Assembly: GCF_037975245.1 (NCBI RefSeq)
Contig: NC_092566.1
Location: forward strand, 11,487,501-11,551,500
Length of the DNA: 64,000 bases
Direction of reading: 5' to 3'
Origin: Apostichopus japonicus
Lineage: Eukaryota; Echinodermata; Holothuroidea; Aspidochirotida; Stichopodidae
A program made the translations under genes and the position numbers. Shown here one piece after another: positions 37,401-48,633 of this stretch. The notes under the pieces were generated by a model, which was not told the DNA's origin, ran no database searches, and saw nothing but the letters and a program-made list of their open reading frames with translations. Positions within the stretch are counted from its first letter, which is position 1, and each line of letters starts with the position of its first letter.

Positions 37401-40400
37401 GTTACCCTAGTTTCCCAGAAGAAAAAAAACAACAAAAACAACAAAAAACAGCCAATGATATGCAGACTGCCACACAGTACATTTTAGTACACCCTTACAC
37501 TCAGACTGAATTAATAGTATAAAGTATGCTTCACAATGCACTATTTGACATCTAAGCTGTTTTCTAAAACTGTTGCTGGGGTTAAACAATGAGACCCCCA
37601 CATAGAGTTTGCTTCAACCACCCAAGGGCCGCACCGCTTCATTTAAATCCTGTACTCGTGTCTATACCTTTCATAATGGTTAATGACCCTACCTAAATCT
37701 GTCAAGGGAAATTCAGAATCCGCCACTAAATTTTCTAATTCTGAATTAATAGTTACATTACTCCATAATTGTTAATCAAGTTGTAAGTAAACATGAAGCT
37801 GCACCACTTGTGCCCTCCTATCGGGTGCTACTTACAAGGTTAATCCAAAGCCTGCGATGTTTACCGTCGGTTTGATGACTGGGAAACCTTAAGAAACTAA
37901 AATTTCGGATTTCAGAAGTACACTAGTTTTGCAACCTCCTACTTCACAATTCGTAGGCTTTTTCATATTAACAGTATGACAGAGTGTCGTATCACATAGT
38001 GTTAGTGCTGAAGTGAACAGCTTGATCGCAATTTTTCCTTAACCGATTCCACACATGTACATCACAGGGTGACCTGCAGTCACGTGAGCGCTTAGGATTT
38101 TTTTTTCGAAAGAGCAAATTCCTTGTCCAAAGTGCTAGGTTTGATCAAGTTTTACCAAGTCGCAAAAGAAAATATTACAACGGCCATACATCAATGGAAA
38201 GGTACAAGTGTTAATATTCAATGTAACATAAATTTAAATGGATTAGAAGATGTCGAAAAACCACCAGCTACAGTATGTCTTTTAAATATCCTGCTCATCA
38301 GTCCATAAGTCCATATCAGTCCATATAAAAAAATAACTCTGAATTAGTAGTTACATTTCTCCATTATTGTTCATCAAGTTGTACGTAAACATGAAGCTGC
38401 ACCATTGGTGCACTATTCTCCTAATATATATTCTACCACTAGGCAAGGTTTCATGTGGATACCAAAGTTTCTCTAAGGGAAATCACATACATATGGATTT
38501 CAATGGACGGCACACACAGACAATAATTTGTTAACTTTAGCAAGACAAAAAGACTTTCTCAGAAGTTACGCTGCACTAGCTACAGTACATGATATAGTTT
38601 AGCTATATTAACAAAGCCTTGCTTTTCACAGGCCTTGCCGCCTTTCTACTCCTTTTCCAGTTTTTATAACTCCACCATTGTTATAGGGCACAGCTGAATA
38701 ACATGAGTGCAACAAGCATCACTTACGATAATGTTGCATAATTTGTAATTGCAACATAATATAAATAATAATTCTTTCCTGAAATAAACCATGGCTTAAG
38801 GCACACACAAATTGCCCTGACCCGACTGCAGCCCGACATGACTCTCTCCCACTCCTCATCGTCGTGAATGAGTTGGAGAGAGTTGTGGTTAGCCGCACAT
38901 TAGCCCAATCCAACACGACCCAACAGTTTAAATCTCCTGCTCATTACTCCATATGGGGATGCCATTTTTCTGTTTCATAACAATGTGTTATAATACTAGT
39001 ACGGGAAAGATAATGAGGACCAAGTCCATGGCACTGCAAAATTCCCCCTGCATCCCTCCCAAAAAATGGGCATTTTGGGGAGAAGTCGATGGTTCTTTGT
39101 CCGCCTAATGTATATGATTTGACAATGACCAATATTCATAGCATCCCAAGATAGAACTATAAGGCTCTTTCAATCCATCAGCAAATCACAATATAGGTAC
39201 TTATTCGTACCAGATGGCCATTTCTGCATTCACAAATTTGCCACTTTCATTGCAATTGTTGACTTTAAATTTCACAAAATTGCCAGACACAACCTTCTTC
39301 ACAGATTCTAAACACTTTTCAAATTTCAATGCTGTTTAGTAGTTTGTTTCAACTTTCAAGACGGAAAAAGAAAAGAAAGATAACTCTATATTAAACTAAC
39401 CACTAACTAATAACTTTCCAGGATTTCCATGTCCACAAAATATCACCTGACATTATTTTGGCTTGACTGAAGATTCCATCAAAACTACTGATTTTATATG
39501 ATTAATTACAAATTAATGACTTACCATGCTGTGAGATCTTTGGGTCCTACTTGAACGGTACAGATACCGTTACAGCAGTGCTTTCCGACTAGGGAATGAG
39601 CGTGGGGCTTGGGAACTTCCTCATCGGTGACCAGGGATACCACAATGCGAGCATCTCCTTTGTAGTTGACAATCTATGACAGGAAATTAAGAAAGTCTTT
39701 TCTTAAAATGACATTTTCAAGAGAGTTAAAAAACAAATGAGTACATTAGCAGGGAGAGGGAGAGGCATGAGGGGTAATTTACTTATTGTACTGTAGCAGG
39801 CCACCTGTAAACTCATAACTGCAGTAAACCTAATATATAAACAATGTACCCAATGTATGTATGTACTGTATATATGTATGTATGTACTCAAGAAATGCAA
39901 ACATACATGGCAAAACGAACGTGTAGCCATTCATTAAAACATTTAAGGAAGCAATACTGCACCAGCTTGTTTTCTCTCAACTTTCTAGAGAAGTGACTCA
40001 ACACTAACCTTACAGTATAACTATCTCATTATTTTTCTTTCATATTGAATCTTGTAAGGAGAAATCAATTTGCGAATGTTAGCATTTTTAAAAAAAATAT
40101 TTTGCTTCCCTTTGCACAGTCAAAGTTTGGGCATCTACCTATGTGACTGATAATCACCTTGGCAACAATGCTGAGCCCATTCACAAATTTATCTCAGATC
40201 AATTAGGAATCGTTTACTTTTTGCTCATTAAGCATATCATGGCATGAAACCATGGATGTTTGATAAAACCACCAGTCTCTTGTTTCTAATGACTATAATG
40301 TAACACAAATTCAGTATTTAAGTTGTAAAAGTGTGGACAATGCTGAATAAGCAAAAGACCAAACCAAATTGTTTTCTTAGTTACAGACTGGCTTCTGTCG

Positions 40401-43400
40401 GTTCCTGTTGGGTACATTCAACTTGGCCAAACAGCTCAGGGATTAAAATCCCTCTTTGCTTTGTTTGCAAAACTCAGCAAAATCATGGAGTTTGTACTTT
40501 GATCTTGTGCATATTGCCTGAACGTTGCTCTCTCATCACTGATATGTACAGTGAACAGTTGTACCGTGATCATGAAATTATGAAGTGAGTAATAAACTGC
40601 TGTACAGACTGTACAGACTAAACACATGTACACAGACCTACCTACTGTAGCTCACAGCTGTCACAGTTCTACAATTATAGCAATGTCAAATTTACTTTGG
40701 TTCTTTCATGGTGAATTAATTAATTAAGAAAGAAAGAAAGTAATTAATTCAAAATTCAGAAAGAAATTCAGGAAAAAATTCAGAAAGCAAGAAAGAAATT
40801 CAGAAAGAAATTCAGAAAGAAGGAAATTCAGAAAAAAATTGAAAAGAAGTTCAGGAAGAAATTCAGAAAGGAAGAACGAACAAACAAACGAACGAACGAA
40901 TGAAAGAACAAAAGAACGAACGAGCAAACAAACAAAAGAAAGAATGAAAGATTTTTCGCAGCACTTTTGAAAGCCCTCAACTTTGTCTTGTATAACACTA
41001 TGGTACCTGTGTACAATACTGATACATACATCTTCACACTTGTACAGCAATTTGCCCACTTTGCATAGCATTTTGCGATGTGATACCAGATAAATAATTC
41101 CCTGCCATCTGAACAAACAGGCTACTGGCACAAATAAATGTCAAAGATATTGAACCACTAAGCAGATTACCAAAACTACGATCCCTTCATTACTTCAAGC
41201 AAACACAGAACTGACAAATTTGTTGTTCTCTTGTTCCCACTCGTCTGACAACATTGATTTGTAGACATTTTGTACAGCATCAAGAATACTTTTTGTCCTT
41301 GTTTTACTTTCACTAGGTTATAAACCCTACCACTAAACATTCTGCCTTTAAACTAATTTGATTTATTTCTGTTTTTCTCTCCAAGAATACACATTTTATC
41401 CTCAGTTTCTTACAATCTGCAACAATCAGCTCCCTCAACACTACAGGTAGAGTAAAGTATGTCTACACTTGGTCTACACAGCAAACATTGCATATCATAC
41501 AACACATTGAGGACAAGTACACCACAACACAGGAAATCATTGAAGCTTTCAAATTTCAGTACGTACCATGTTCGAAATACAGTACTATATATATAATGGA
41601 AAAATGCAACAAAGGCTCACAGCCTGGTAGACATACATACTGTAGTGTGTTCACACTGCAGTCTGATCAAAACTGTTTTGTACTCTTTGAGTTTTGCCAA
41701 TTGCTTTTCTGTAAGCATTATCAGTATGCCGCCAAAATTCATACATATTGTATATTACTGTAACTGAGTTGTTTGAATTCCATAAATTAGTTGCATGAAT
41801 TAGTTAGGCAGGTTTAGTACAACTTGTTTGAATGATGTCTTTGCTAAATTTAAACAGTAAAGTATATCACAATAGAAACCTTCTAGTGTGGAAATGAGTG
41901 TCTATTGTTAAGAGAAAAGAAAAAAAAAGTGAACAGCCATATTTTTGGAAGCAAATGACACCAAGTCTGAATCAACATGACTACAAAACAGTGAGATTGT
42001 TCCCCTTTTTTTGAAGGGAACTCATTCAAATCTGAAATGTTATTTGGTGAGGTGTATTGTAAATTCAATGTGACATCACATGGAGGTATTGTATGGAGAA
42101 TAGGTGTAATCTCTTTGGAATTTCTTCTGTTTGTTTGTTAAGTTTTGAAATACCCCTAGCTGAAATCTAAATATATTTAATAAACATGTTTGAAAACACA
42201 AATTTAGTTGTGTGAAATCCTTACGCATGCAGCTTGTTGTGGTTCAAAATGTTACAAGTGGACTCTAGGCACACTTCTAGAGCAAATTAAAATGACCTGG
42301 TCGAAAGGGAATAAAGTCAATTCTTTCGCCTTTCGGTAATTGGAAATCAAAGTAATGGAAAAGAATAAAAATTGAAAGCTGTGTACTTTTGTTAAAAAAA
42401 ATCCCTAGCTTTAAACTGCTTACTAACATCCAAACCAAAACACTGACACAGTGATGGTTAACAGTTTTGATGGCCAAAGTTAAAGTTTGTTTTATTGTAA
42501 AATCCCATCAGGATTGCAAGTAAATAAAGTCCCAGAGGAGGAGTTACTACACCTCAGACTTTTTGACCTCACCTCTACAGATGGATATGATTTCTTCCCT
42601 TTCTGGCTATGTTCTCCTGGCAAGCCCCCATGTGATGGTCCTTCACAGCCGTATCTGAACCGAAAACCTCTCTGATAGAAGAAATGAGAAATTTTGTTTT
42701 AAAGTTAACGTCATGTTTCTCGCAGGGCAAGTTTTGATGGTAGTCCGGTCATCCGAGAATGCCAAATTCATGTTCGGACAACCAAATCAGCTGTGGATGT
42801 TGCCCGGCGGACGACTTGTTGTTTACATCAAGGACAGATTGCAGTGTAACTAAATAGGTACCCTCCCTATAGGCCTCAACCTTGAACTCTTTTAAAAAAT
42901 AGATCCCAAAAAATTATAAATTTGTCAACTTATTAATACCAAAACTAATTTATTACTTCTAGTTTTTTACTGTATTGATTTGCGACAAATAAATATAGAA
43001 TATACAAAGGGACAGCTATACAAATTATATATAAACCCACTATCAGCAAGTTTCTGTGTGTACTTGTGAACTGGCTATACCTACTGGCCCGTAAAACTGT
43101 CCACATCATCACGGCAGCTGTTTGCCTTAGATTGCCTTAGAACTTTCTGCCAAACTTACAGCAGTATTCCTCAAAATAATCCGCCATTGATCCACTCACG
43201 GCAACATTCAAGAATCTCTGTTCTCAAAAGTAGCACTGGTTAGCAAGAAAATGTTCATGCTGGCCAGTACATGATTTTAAAAGCTGAAGTTTCTGCACTA
43301 CACTTTTCTATATAGGTATCAGTTATTTGCACAAAGCAAATCACAAAGTCTTTTTTTTCCCTATTCCTTTCTTTGCTTTCTTTTTATAATCATTTGAAAC

Positions 43401-45042
43401 TTTTAATAGTCAGCCTAATGAACTGCTGTATTATGGATTTTAACATAAATAACTAACAAATAATCATAAAAATGACCAAACAATGGAAAAGGCTGATCTT
43501 TGTGGGTGTGACATACATAAAGGAAACACTTTGCTAGTAGAGTCTTAGGACAATGTGAAAAGATGGTATGTGGGCACATTTCTAATAACAATGCCTTGGG
43601 ACGGACCGTGGATCAAATGAAAATTGATCGTTTCTTGACAACCTAGTACCAGGTTCAGTCATCTCAGAAATCTGATTCACCAGAGGGAAGCTGTATTTTG
43701 TTATTATTATAACCTGGTGCTACCATATTCAACCATTTAATGCAGAATTTTGAGTTTGCTGGGGATTTATTCCAAGATAATTTCTTAAATAAGATTTTCT
43801 TTAATCAAAATTATTTCACCAAATCACTGTAATTGAGTGAGTCATTAATTAATTAATCTGCAACATTTTGTTGGCTGGACATATTTCATAATAGTACAAG
43901 AGCATCAATGACGCAGTATCTCAATACTGGAAGTTCTAATTTCGATTCCTAATTTCATATCTTTGCTCTGTCTCTACAATTATTAATATCAATCATGGTA
44001 CAACAAATATAGAACTTGCATTTACGCTACTTTGCCACTAATAGTCTCTGCAGGTTACACTTCATCCTGCGAGTGTTGCCTTTAGCGCTCATTGCCTGTT
44101 TGTCGAGAGAACAGCGTTGCAAGGTTTAGTAATGTCATAGAATATTTAAGAACTTGTTTTTTATGTGGTATCCTTCATCTTGGGTCAGTCTCTGTTGGAC
44201 TTTTTGGTCATATAGTTTGACGTCAATGACAACAGCCAAATTAGAAGAGGCGAACAACTTGACCATATTCTAGATGCCCGCCTTGAGAAAGCTAGGCCTA
44301 TCGACCTATGTTACTGTAGACTGTAGTGGTGACTACCATCAAAACTGTGTCTTCTTCCAAGTATCAAAACAACCCACGTTTTTCCATCTCAATTTTTCTC
44401 ATGTAAAAGCAAGCTTAACAACTTTTTTTACTTTTGCTTCGCTACTTGAAATGAAATTTGAGTTACTTTGTGATGGGGTTTTACAATAGACTAGCACTGC
44501 AATACTTCATATCAATTGCAATGCACAACACTGCCTTGAAAGACCAGATTACTGAAAACTTAATACCTAACGTGAACTGTCAACTACACCCATAATGGCA
44601 AAGATAAAACCCAACACAATAAAATCATGTATGATGAAGTTTGAAACAGTATCTGTTGGTTTGAATATGAACCGTAAAATACATTACATTTGTGGGAAAC
44701 AAAACTTTCTGTATTGAATTAAATCTTTAAAATAGCCGGTCTTGACCTTTTCACAGATGAGAACTACTGGTACAATTACTTCAAAAATAAAATGGTGAAT
44801 ATATAAAGATAATCTCAGTAAAATTTTAAAAATTGCTTCTTTTTAAGTCTTACCGATTTAGGTTGTTCCAGGATTTTCAGATTTGGAAGATTCAGACCGA
44901 TAGGATTCAAGTCTAAATCCATCATGGCACCCGCACCCATGTTGACATCATCACCACCAAGGTCCCCATCTTGACGTAAGGCATTTAACATGCCCACGGG
45001 CAGCTCAATGGAATGCGAAGAGTCCGTCTTTTCGTCCGTCAT
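19439..45042 (-). CDS. NFKB1: NF-kB p105-type transcription factor/IkB precursor (gene A), complete
   Basis: This gene encodes a Rel-family subunit with its own ankyrin inhibitor. The RHD dimerises and binds kB sites in the nucleus. The ankyrin half masks the NLS in the cytoplasm until it is processed or degraded. Coding exons, 5' to 3': 45042-44854, 42671-42573, 39673-39525, 32279-32002, 31697-31498, 31260-31122, 30506-30420, 29958-29644, 28506-28405, 27641-27309, 26959-26809, 26352-26238, 25558-25333, 24697-24609, 23607-23287, 22787-22592, 21682-21507, 20346-20244 and 19491-19439. The sum is 3321 bp, 1106 residues plus a stop, with every phase matching. The start is the ATG at 45042 (MTDEKTDSS): the upstream spliced leader has an in-frame stop and no earlier ATG. 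Human p105 is about 970 residues. The extra length is mainly the Q/H-rich and acidic linkers. Confidence 0.95.
20244..21682 (-). CDS. NFKB1: Gene A death-domain exons
   Basis: Exons 21682-21507 and 20346-20244 encode about residues 997-1089. [20 protein letters not shown] is the typical DD helix with its Trp. QVLLDQY and [20 protein letters not shown] are the closing helices of p105/p100 death domains, which bind kinases or adaptors. Confidence 0.94.
20570..21003. mobile_element. Small TIR element with 6-bp target duplication, gene A intron
   Basis: The ends are perfect 12-bp inverted repeats (CAGAGATGCCAA at 20570, TTGGCATCTCTG ending at 21003), flanked on both sides by CATGAG (20564-20569 and 21004-21009). 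The 434-bp body has no coding capacity and includes an A7-T18 run near 20880. Confidence 0.8.
22592..22787 (-). CDS. NFKB1: Gene A Ser/Thr-rich exon at the degron position
   Basis: This 65-codon exon begins [12 protein letters not shown] and joins the ankyrin repeats to the death domain. In gene B the matching exon has DSGVHS. Here the aligned stretch is [12 protein letters not shown], so no DSGxxS phosphodegron is present. Confidence 0.9.
22901..22972 (-). repeat. tRNA-like pseudogene or SINE head
   Basis: The minus strand reads an A-box-like TAGCTCAATTGGTATAGG and a B-box-like GGTTCGAAACC at tRNA spacing within 72 nt. The acceptor stem pairs poorly, so it is not a working tRNA. Confidence 0.55.
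23287..26959 (-). CDS. NFKB1: Gene A ankyrin-repeat exons
   Basis: Exons 26959-26809, 26352-26238, 25558-25333, 24697-24609 and 23607-23287 cover about residues 631-931. Repeat cores seen: [99 protein letters not shown] and [20 protein letters not shown]. The domain acts as an IkB. An acidic loop ([17 protein letters not shown]) interrupts the last part before [12 protein letters not shown]. Confidence 0.95.
23841..24293 (-). mobile_element. Penelope-like element 3' end with hammerhead-like motif
   Basis: Minus strand 24292-24190 encodes [20 protein letters not shown] and then [12 protein letters not shown] plus a stop, the usual end of the GIY-YIG endonuclease domain of Penelope-like elements. 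After a purine-rich spacer, 23880-23842 reads GCCT-CTGAAGA-stem-GAAAC-GTC-AGGC, the ordered parts of a hammerhead ribozyme core. Penelope-like elements are known to carry such motifs. The element is truncated and lies in the intron between gene A exons at 23607 and 24609. Confidence 0.75.
24776..24838. repeat. Inverted repeat, 17-bp arms
   Basis: CTGACAGATTTGATTCA (24776-24792) pairs with 24822-24838 with one mismatch across a 29-base loop. An overlapping inverted pair TTCAGTTAC/GTAACTGAA lies at its left side. Confidence 0.75.
26515..26613. repeat. Inverted repeat, 15-bp perfect arms
   Basis: ATGCTTCAAAGCACT (26515-26529) and AGTGCTTTGAAGCAT (26599-26613) are exact reverse complements in a gene A intron. 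It may be a fold-back remnant. Confidence 0.75.
27309..27641 (-). CDS. NFKB1: Gene A acidic linker exon before the ankyrin repeats
   Basis: About 111 residues contain [13 protein letters not shown] and [12 protein letters not shown], rich in Asp, Glu and Ser. It joins the linker to the ankyrin region. I see no catalytic or metal-binding motif. Confidence 0.9.
28405..28506 (-). CDS. NFKB1: Gene A linker exon with a SUMO-type motif
   Basis: This exon encodes residues 486-519 and ends in the sequence [13 protein letters not shown] fits the psi-K-x-E sumoylation consensus (Lys 512), followed by an acidic patch. No domain is recognised. Confidence 0.88.
29150..29600. repeat. ACCACTAGATGCTACC minisatellite with higher-order units
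   Basis: Units of about 16-18 bp (CACTAGATGC plus GACCACC or TACCACC) are grouped in larger blocks marked by AATACTGGAGATTTTACTAC near 29225, 29300, 29405 and 29490. The array is intronic and ends about 45 bp from the Q/H-rich exon. Confidence 0.9.
29644..29958 (-). CDS. NFKB1: Gene A exon encoding a Gln/His-rich linker
   Basis: Residues 381-485 run from [10 protein letters not shown] to a 45-residue tract (about 441-484) made almost only of Gln, His, Met and Pro. The tract includes a run of six Gln. It is coded by CAA/CAG/CAT-rich DNA. Acceptor and donor are canonical and phases match both neighbours. Human p105 does not have such a tract at this place. Confidence 0.9.
30420..30506 (-). CDS. 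NFKB1: Gene A exon with NLS and short Gly-rich stretch
   Basis: The basic cluster RKRAKRLP (about 358-365) follows the RHD as in p105/p100. It is followed by GPGSDGGGG, a short counterpart of the Gly-rich region that limits proteasomal processing of p105 to p50. It is much shorter than the vertebrate one, so processing may differ. Confidence 0.92.
31122..31697 (-). CDS. NFKB1: Gene A exons for the RHD dimerisation (IPT) domain
   Basis: Exons 31697-31498 and 31260-31122 encode about residues 239-351. [41 protein letters not shown] and [19 protein letters not shown] are the usual dimer-interface and backbone-contact strands. LRRKSD is the segment near the PKA-site position of Rel proteins. Confidence 0.96.
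32002..45042 (-). CDS. NFKB1: Gene A exons for N-terminus and DNA-binding half of the RHD
   Basis: Exons 45042-44854, 42671-42573, 39673-39525 and 32279-32002 encode residues 1 to about 238. An acidic N-terminus leads to LKILEQPKS and the recognition loop [19 protein letters not shown] (64-82), with the redox-sensitive Cys of Rel proteins. [10 protein letters not shown] and the [11 protein letters not shown] strand follow, then [16 protein letters not shown] at the domain junction. All match the NF-kB1/2 subfamily, not the RelA/Dorsal subfamily. The intron at 32280-39524 is the longest in the gene. Confidence 0.95.
32578..32842. repeat. Copy 1 of a 265-bp intronic duplication
   Basis: It matches 33161-33425 over its whole length with moderate divergence. 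Shared landmarks are ATAACAGCTGC, TTCTGCATTTAACTTAAC, TTTTGAACTCTGAATGAAC and ATATTGATAGCATAT. Confidence 0.88.
33161..33425. repeat. Copy 2 of a 265-bp intronic duplication
   Basis: Second copy of 32578-32842, 583 bp downstream and in the same orientation. Confidence 0.88.
33650..33912. repeat. Tandem pair of about 90-bp repeats
   Basis: The blocks at 33652-33740 and 33824-33912 both contain TTTGTGATTCC, a CATCTCGAA or GATCTCGAA segment, ATACTTTGAACA and AAATGGAGGTAAACGACAAA. A degenerate tRNA-like A box (minus strand, about 33490-33515) lies upstream. Confidence 0.8.
34301..34383 (+). repeat. tRNA-like SINE head, degenerate
   Basis: An A-box-like AATAGCTTGGTTGTTACAGC (from 34306) and a B-box-like GGTTTTGAATCC (34362-34373) sit at tRNA spacing. 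No SINE tail is defined. Confidence 0.45.
34537..34612. repeat. CAATCAGGGACAA short tandem repeat
   Basis: About five units of 13-20 bp (AATCAGGGACAAC and variants) recur in a gene A intron. Confidence 0.85.
36108..36247. repeat. Two-copy tandem repeat of about 75 bp
   Basis: The segments near 36110-36170 and 36185-36247 share TACA-GGTAGCATA, a CAAAAGAAAC block, CACCAGG-CAGG and CATAGT in the same order. Confidence 0.75.
37738..37822. repeat. Dispersed direct repeat, second copy at 38337-38417
   Basis: Both copies read TCTGAATTA-TAGTTACAT, then CATCAAGTTGTA or the like, then GTAAACATGAAGCTGCACCA. They are about 600 bp apart in the longest gene A intron. Confidence 0.8.
40725..40952. repeat. 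Purine-rich GAAAGAAATTCA repeat
   Basis: AGAAAGAAATTCAG-type units pass into AACGAACGAACAAAC-type units over about 230 bp in a gene A intron. Open frames here are repeat artefacts. Confidence 0.88.
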
Positions 45043-47580
45043 TGTGATGGAAGGTTCAATTCCCTTTTCCTTTGGGTAGGTCTTGCCCTCAGATACAAAG
45101 TGGCAATTGCTGAAACTATGTCTGCAAGAAAGTTTATAAACAAAACTGCATTTACAACTTGCAATGAACAAACTAGTTTATATATGTCAAGGTGGCCTTT
45201 CAGATGAATGTTTCAATTACCATGCATTCCCTTGCCTGATACAGACAAAGAATAAATTCCAAATATTCTTCTTCTTCATAGATTTGGGTCACAGAGTAGA
45301 CAGTGATTTCTTTACTACACTTAGCTGGGTTTTCAAAGAAACGACTGTGATTCATTCTCGCCAATGCCATTATCAGTGGCCTACTGTTCAATTGATGGTC
45401 ATGTCATGCAGACACTCAGTGCACAGCACTGTGACCAAGTGCTATTCATGTGAGAGAACAATATAAATACCACAACCATACACCAATATATCATAAGGAA
45501 TGAACTATAGATGCAACATGAATGAGTCAACCAGGGTCCACATTTCACAGAAAGTAGCCACTGGTCCAGAACACCACTGTTGTAATCTGATCATAATTTT
45601 ACAATCTCTGCAAAATATGTGGTTACCCAAAGATGAGATGCAAGACTTTCATTAGTGGTCTATCCTTTTTTTTTTTTGTGAAAAGTTGGAAGCTTTGTCA
45701 ACAGTTTTAGAACTTGCTGGAGAAGATGGATCAAGTTATTTTTGTTAACACCAAACCCATTGTCTTAGAAGCTAACTTTCATCTATTTTGAGGGGTGGGG
45801 TCTGGTGGGCTGTATCTATTCTGAGGGGTGGGATCTGGTGGGCTGTGGGCTCAGTCCTCATGAAGCTGCTGGGTTGTGGGCCTAACAGTTTGCAGACCAG
45901 TGGTCTAAATGATTTGGCAGAATTGAAGGCTTTTTATGGGACAAACAAATGGGTTCTCACTTGCTAAATTTCTATACAAGTTGCATTATACACAAGTACG
46001 ACATAGGTTTTGTTCAATGATCAGTGCACATACAGTAATGTCTGGCTGTTACATAAATAATTTGGATGGAATCTTCAGATGGTTCTAAAAAGTTTAAAGC
46101 AATATGGTAAAATGTAATATTTGATAAGCAATTACTTCATGTTTACTTTCATGTCTCTTCCACAATTAAAGTTCTGTTACCAGATAGGAGTAGTATGTGT
46201 CCACAACTCCATCACTGTCTGCAGAAATGACTCAAGGTGTAGTGCACTACTAAGTATTCTACAGTAGCAAATTCCTTTCCACAAGAAACGTATCAAAATT
46301 GTAAAAAGTTTGTGATCTTATACACCATGCAGTTCTCATAGAAAATGCACTATAAATGTCCAAATGATAAGTTTTCCTTCTCAATAATTGTATGATTGCA
46401 ACAAATGTTTGCTCAAATAATAACAAAATAATGTCACACATATCCAGGTGCCCCTGTAGCCTGTGGGGCAGGAATAAACCTGTGTCATGGGCAATTTTTT
46501 TTTTATAACTGGTCATAGGATGAATACCAAAATGTTTTCACTGTTAAAGAGAAAGCGTATTTCCATATTGCAAGTTATAAATCATGAATTAGCCTTTTAG
46601 AATTACAATTTGAGAGTTGGTATTGGAATCAAATCCAAATGTCATGATCTTTCAAATTTTGGTCAAAACAGTTTAATAGTGAGGTCTAACTGCCAAAGAC
46701 AGTACAGCTGCCTTGCTATGTAATCTTTACTGTTAACATGGAAAAATTGAAGACAAGTTTAGGTAAATATATGTACTGTACAACTTTAAAAAAAAACATT
46801 ATAAGGCCTATTTCTAATTTGCTTCAAACATTTTGGGAAGATTTGTGCAATTGAGAAGTTGGTTTGAAATTAAGTCAAATGCTTCTGGAGTGACTAACAT
46901 TATGTTCACTACAAAGTTGCTGAACATTTCAAACTTGATTGACTGCCGATATCTTTGAAAGTTGGTGTCAAATACTATGCATTTCCATATGATGAACATG
47001 TGCAAAATATATTGGACCTAGCCTATACAGCCGTCCTCAGTAATAAACCAGATACCTGTTTGGCGTAGTAGAGTAATATGTTAAGTCTAAGGCTAGACTA
47101 GCAGAAAAAGAGTGTAACATCCTACTAGCTAGCCTAGGGATCACACGGTAACAGTGACACTAACTTAAGTTATAAATTGCCTACATTTTAAATTTGTATA
47201 CCCTTAGGCCTAGGCCTAGGGCCAAACTTAGTCACAACAATCCTAACGTTTGCCTACGAAACACCATACAAACTAGGCCTAAACTAGTTGTAACATGCTA
47301 ACCAGAACTTAAGTTAGGCCTTAGGGCAGTTGTCCTCTTCGGCTGTATTCCATGTATTCATATATAAACTTGATTTTAAGTTTACGTTACTACAAACACT
47401 GCACTGGTCGAGATGAATCTGTAAGTGTAAGCTTACATTACAAGCTACATACTGTGGAAAGATGTCTTCGAATCTCGGATTCGGAAGTACTTACTTCATT
47501 GAAAAATGAGGTCCTTACAAAATGTACATCTGACACATTCGTTATAGAGATGCAAAGAAGAAATATACAACGTTACTTAC

Positions 47581-47690
47581 CTTGTCTTTGAATGTGTTTC
47601 AAGCCCTTACTGTACGAGTGATTACGACACAAAAAATCCCCTTTTTTCCCAACGACTCTCTTGCAAAATACTTGTTTGCCAGCGAGTCAA
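47581..47690 (-). other. NFKB1: Probable non-coding first exon of gene A
   Basis: On the minus strand AAAGACAAG is followed by a perfect donor GTAAGTAAC at 47580. Splicing to the acceptor at 45122 gives a leader whose reading frame is closed by TAA before the gene A ATG. The 5' limit (about 47690) is a guess: TATA-like AGTATAGTAT lies just upstream on the minus strand near 47700-47715. Confidence 0.5.
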
Positions 47691-48016
47691 TGGCGTCCGT
47701 GTACTATACTATACTTTGCGTGTATGGAAAACATGGCTGACGGAGTTGTGTGCGTACTTATGTTACTAAAAATAGCAACAAGGGAGGGCCCTTACCAGTT
47801 TTGCCAGATAAAAACACAATCTTATTATTGTTGCTTATGCAAGTTTATTTGAATTTTTAAAATTGGTGATACCTATAATAATTTTATAGAAGTAAAACAC
47901 ATATTATTATTCTCCGAGAAGCATTTCTATGTACTTTTTGGCAATTTTTATTCGAAAAGAACAGAAGCATGTTCCTTTGATTTCAAAGGTCACTTGTAGG
48001 GAAATGTCGAAAAAAC

Positions 48017-48027
48017 GGGATTTTCCC
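48017..48027. promoter_or_regulatory. Consensus kB site upstream of NF-kB gene A
   Basis: GGGATTTTCCC fits GGGRNWYYCC exactly. It is about 0.3-0.4 kb upstream of the probable gene A first exon, which is transcribed leftwards. Many NF-kB and IkB genes are self-regulated through such sites. Binding here is inferred. Confidence 0.55.
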
Positions 48028-48115
48028 TGATCAATAACCAATTGCGAAAGAGAAAACAGTCCTCTGGTCGCAATCAATTGACTCATCTACTTTTCCCGGT
48101 ACATGAGTGGAGTAA

Positions 48116-48149
48116 TACCAGGGAGTTGTTATCGAACAACTCCCTGGTA
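48116..48149. repeat. Perfect 15-bp hairpin
   Basis: TACCAGGGAGTTGTT (48116-48130) and its exact reverse complement (48135-48149) enclose the loop ATCG. There is no T-run, so it is not a bacterial-type terminator. Confidence 0.9.
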
Positions 48150-48633
48150 ATACTAGAGTTGTGTGTACACAGCAACTGGATCCGGATGGGGGTGGGAGGC
48201 AGATCAACCGACTCTCTGTGTAGTACCAAGAATCTTAGGATTCTAGGGCAATATCATGTTCTTCCGAAACAATGTGCTTATCGAATGGCAAAATTTGATT
48301 TCTACTTCTTTTGGACGATGAGGACGGTGGAGAAAAATTCGGTGAGCCATTTTTCGGGAAGTAATTTAACAAAAAGCTTGTATCATTGTGTTCTGCATTA
48401 ATGGCGTCCGAGGGACAAAAACGTTTACGTTTCTTTTAATAAAACTGTAAATCAGACTCGTTCATCTTTAGTAGAATACAGACAATATACAACCAGACGA
48501 GGACTAGAAGAGACCGGGAAGTAATTACAGAAAGCTTGTAAATGCTTGTAGGTGTAATCACCCCGTTAACGTAAAGAAACAACATTTAACAACTATATAA
48601 TACGGTTAACCTAAGAGAAGATATGTATCTATC

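Noticed and set aside
40724-41131. 135-codon minus-strand Phe/Leu/Ser-rich frame
   Set aside because: It is produced by the GAAAGAAATTCA repeat on the other strand.
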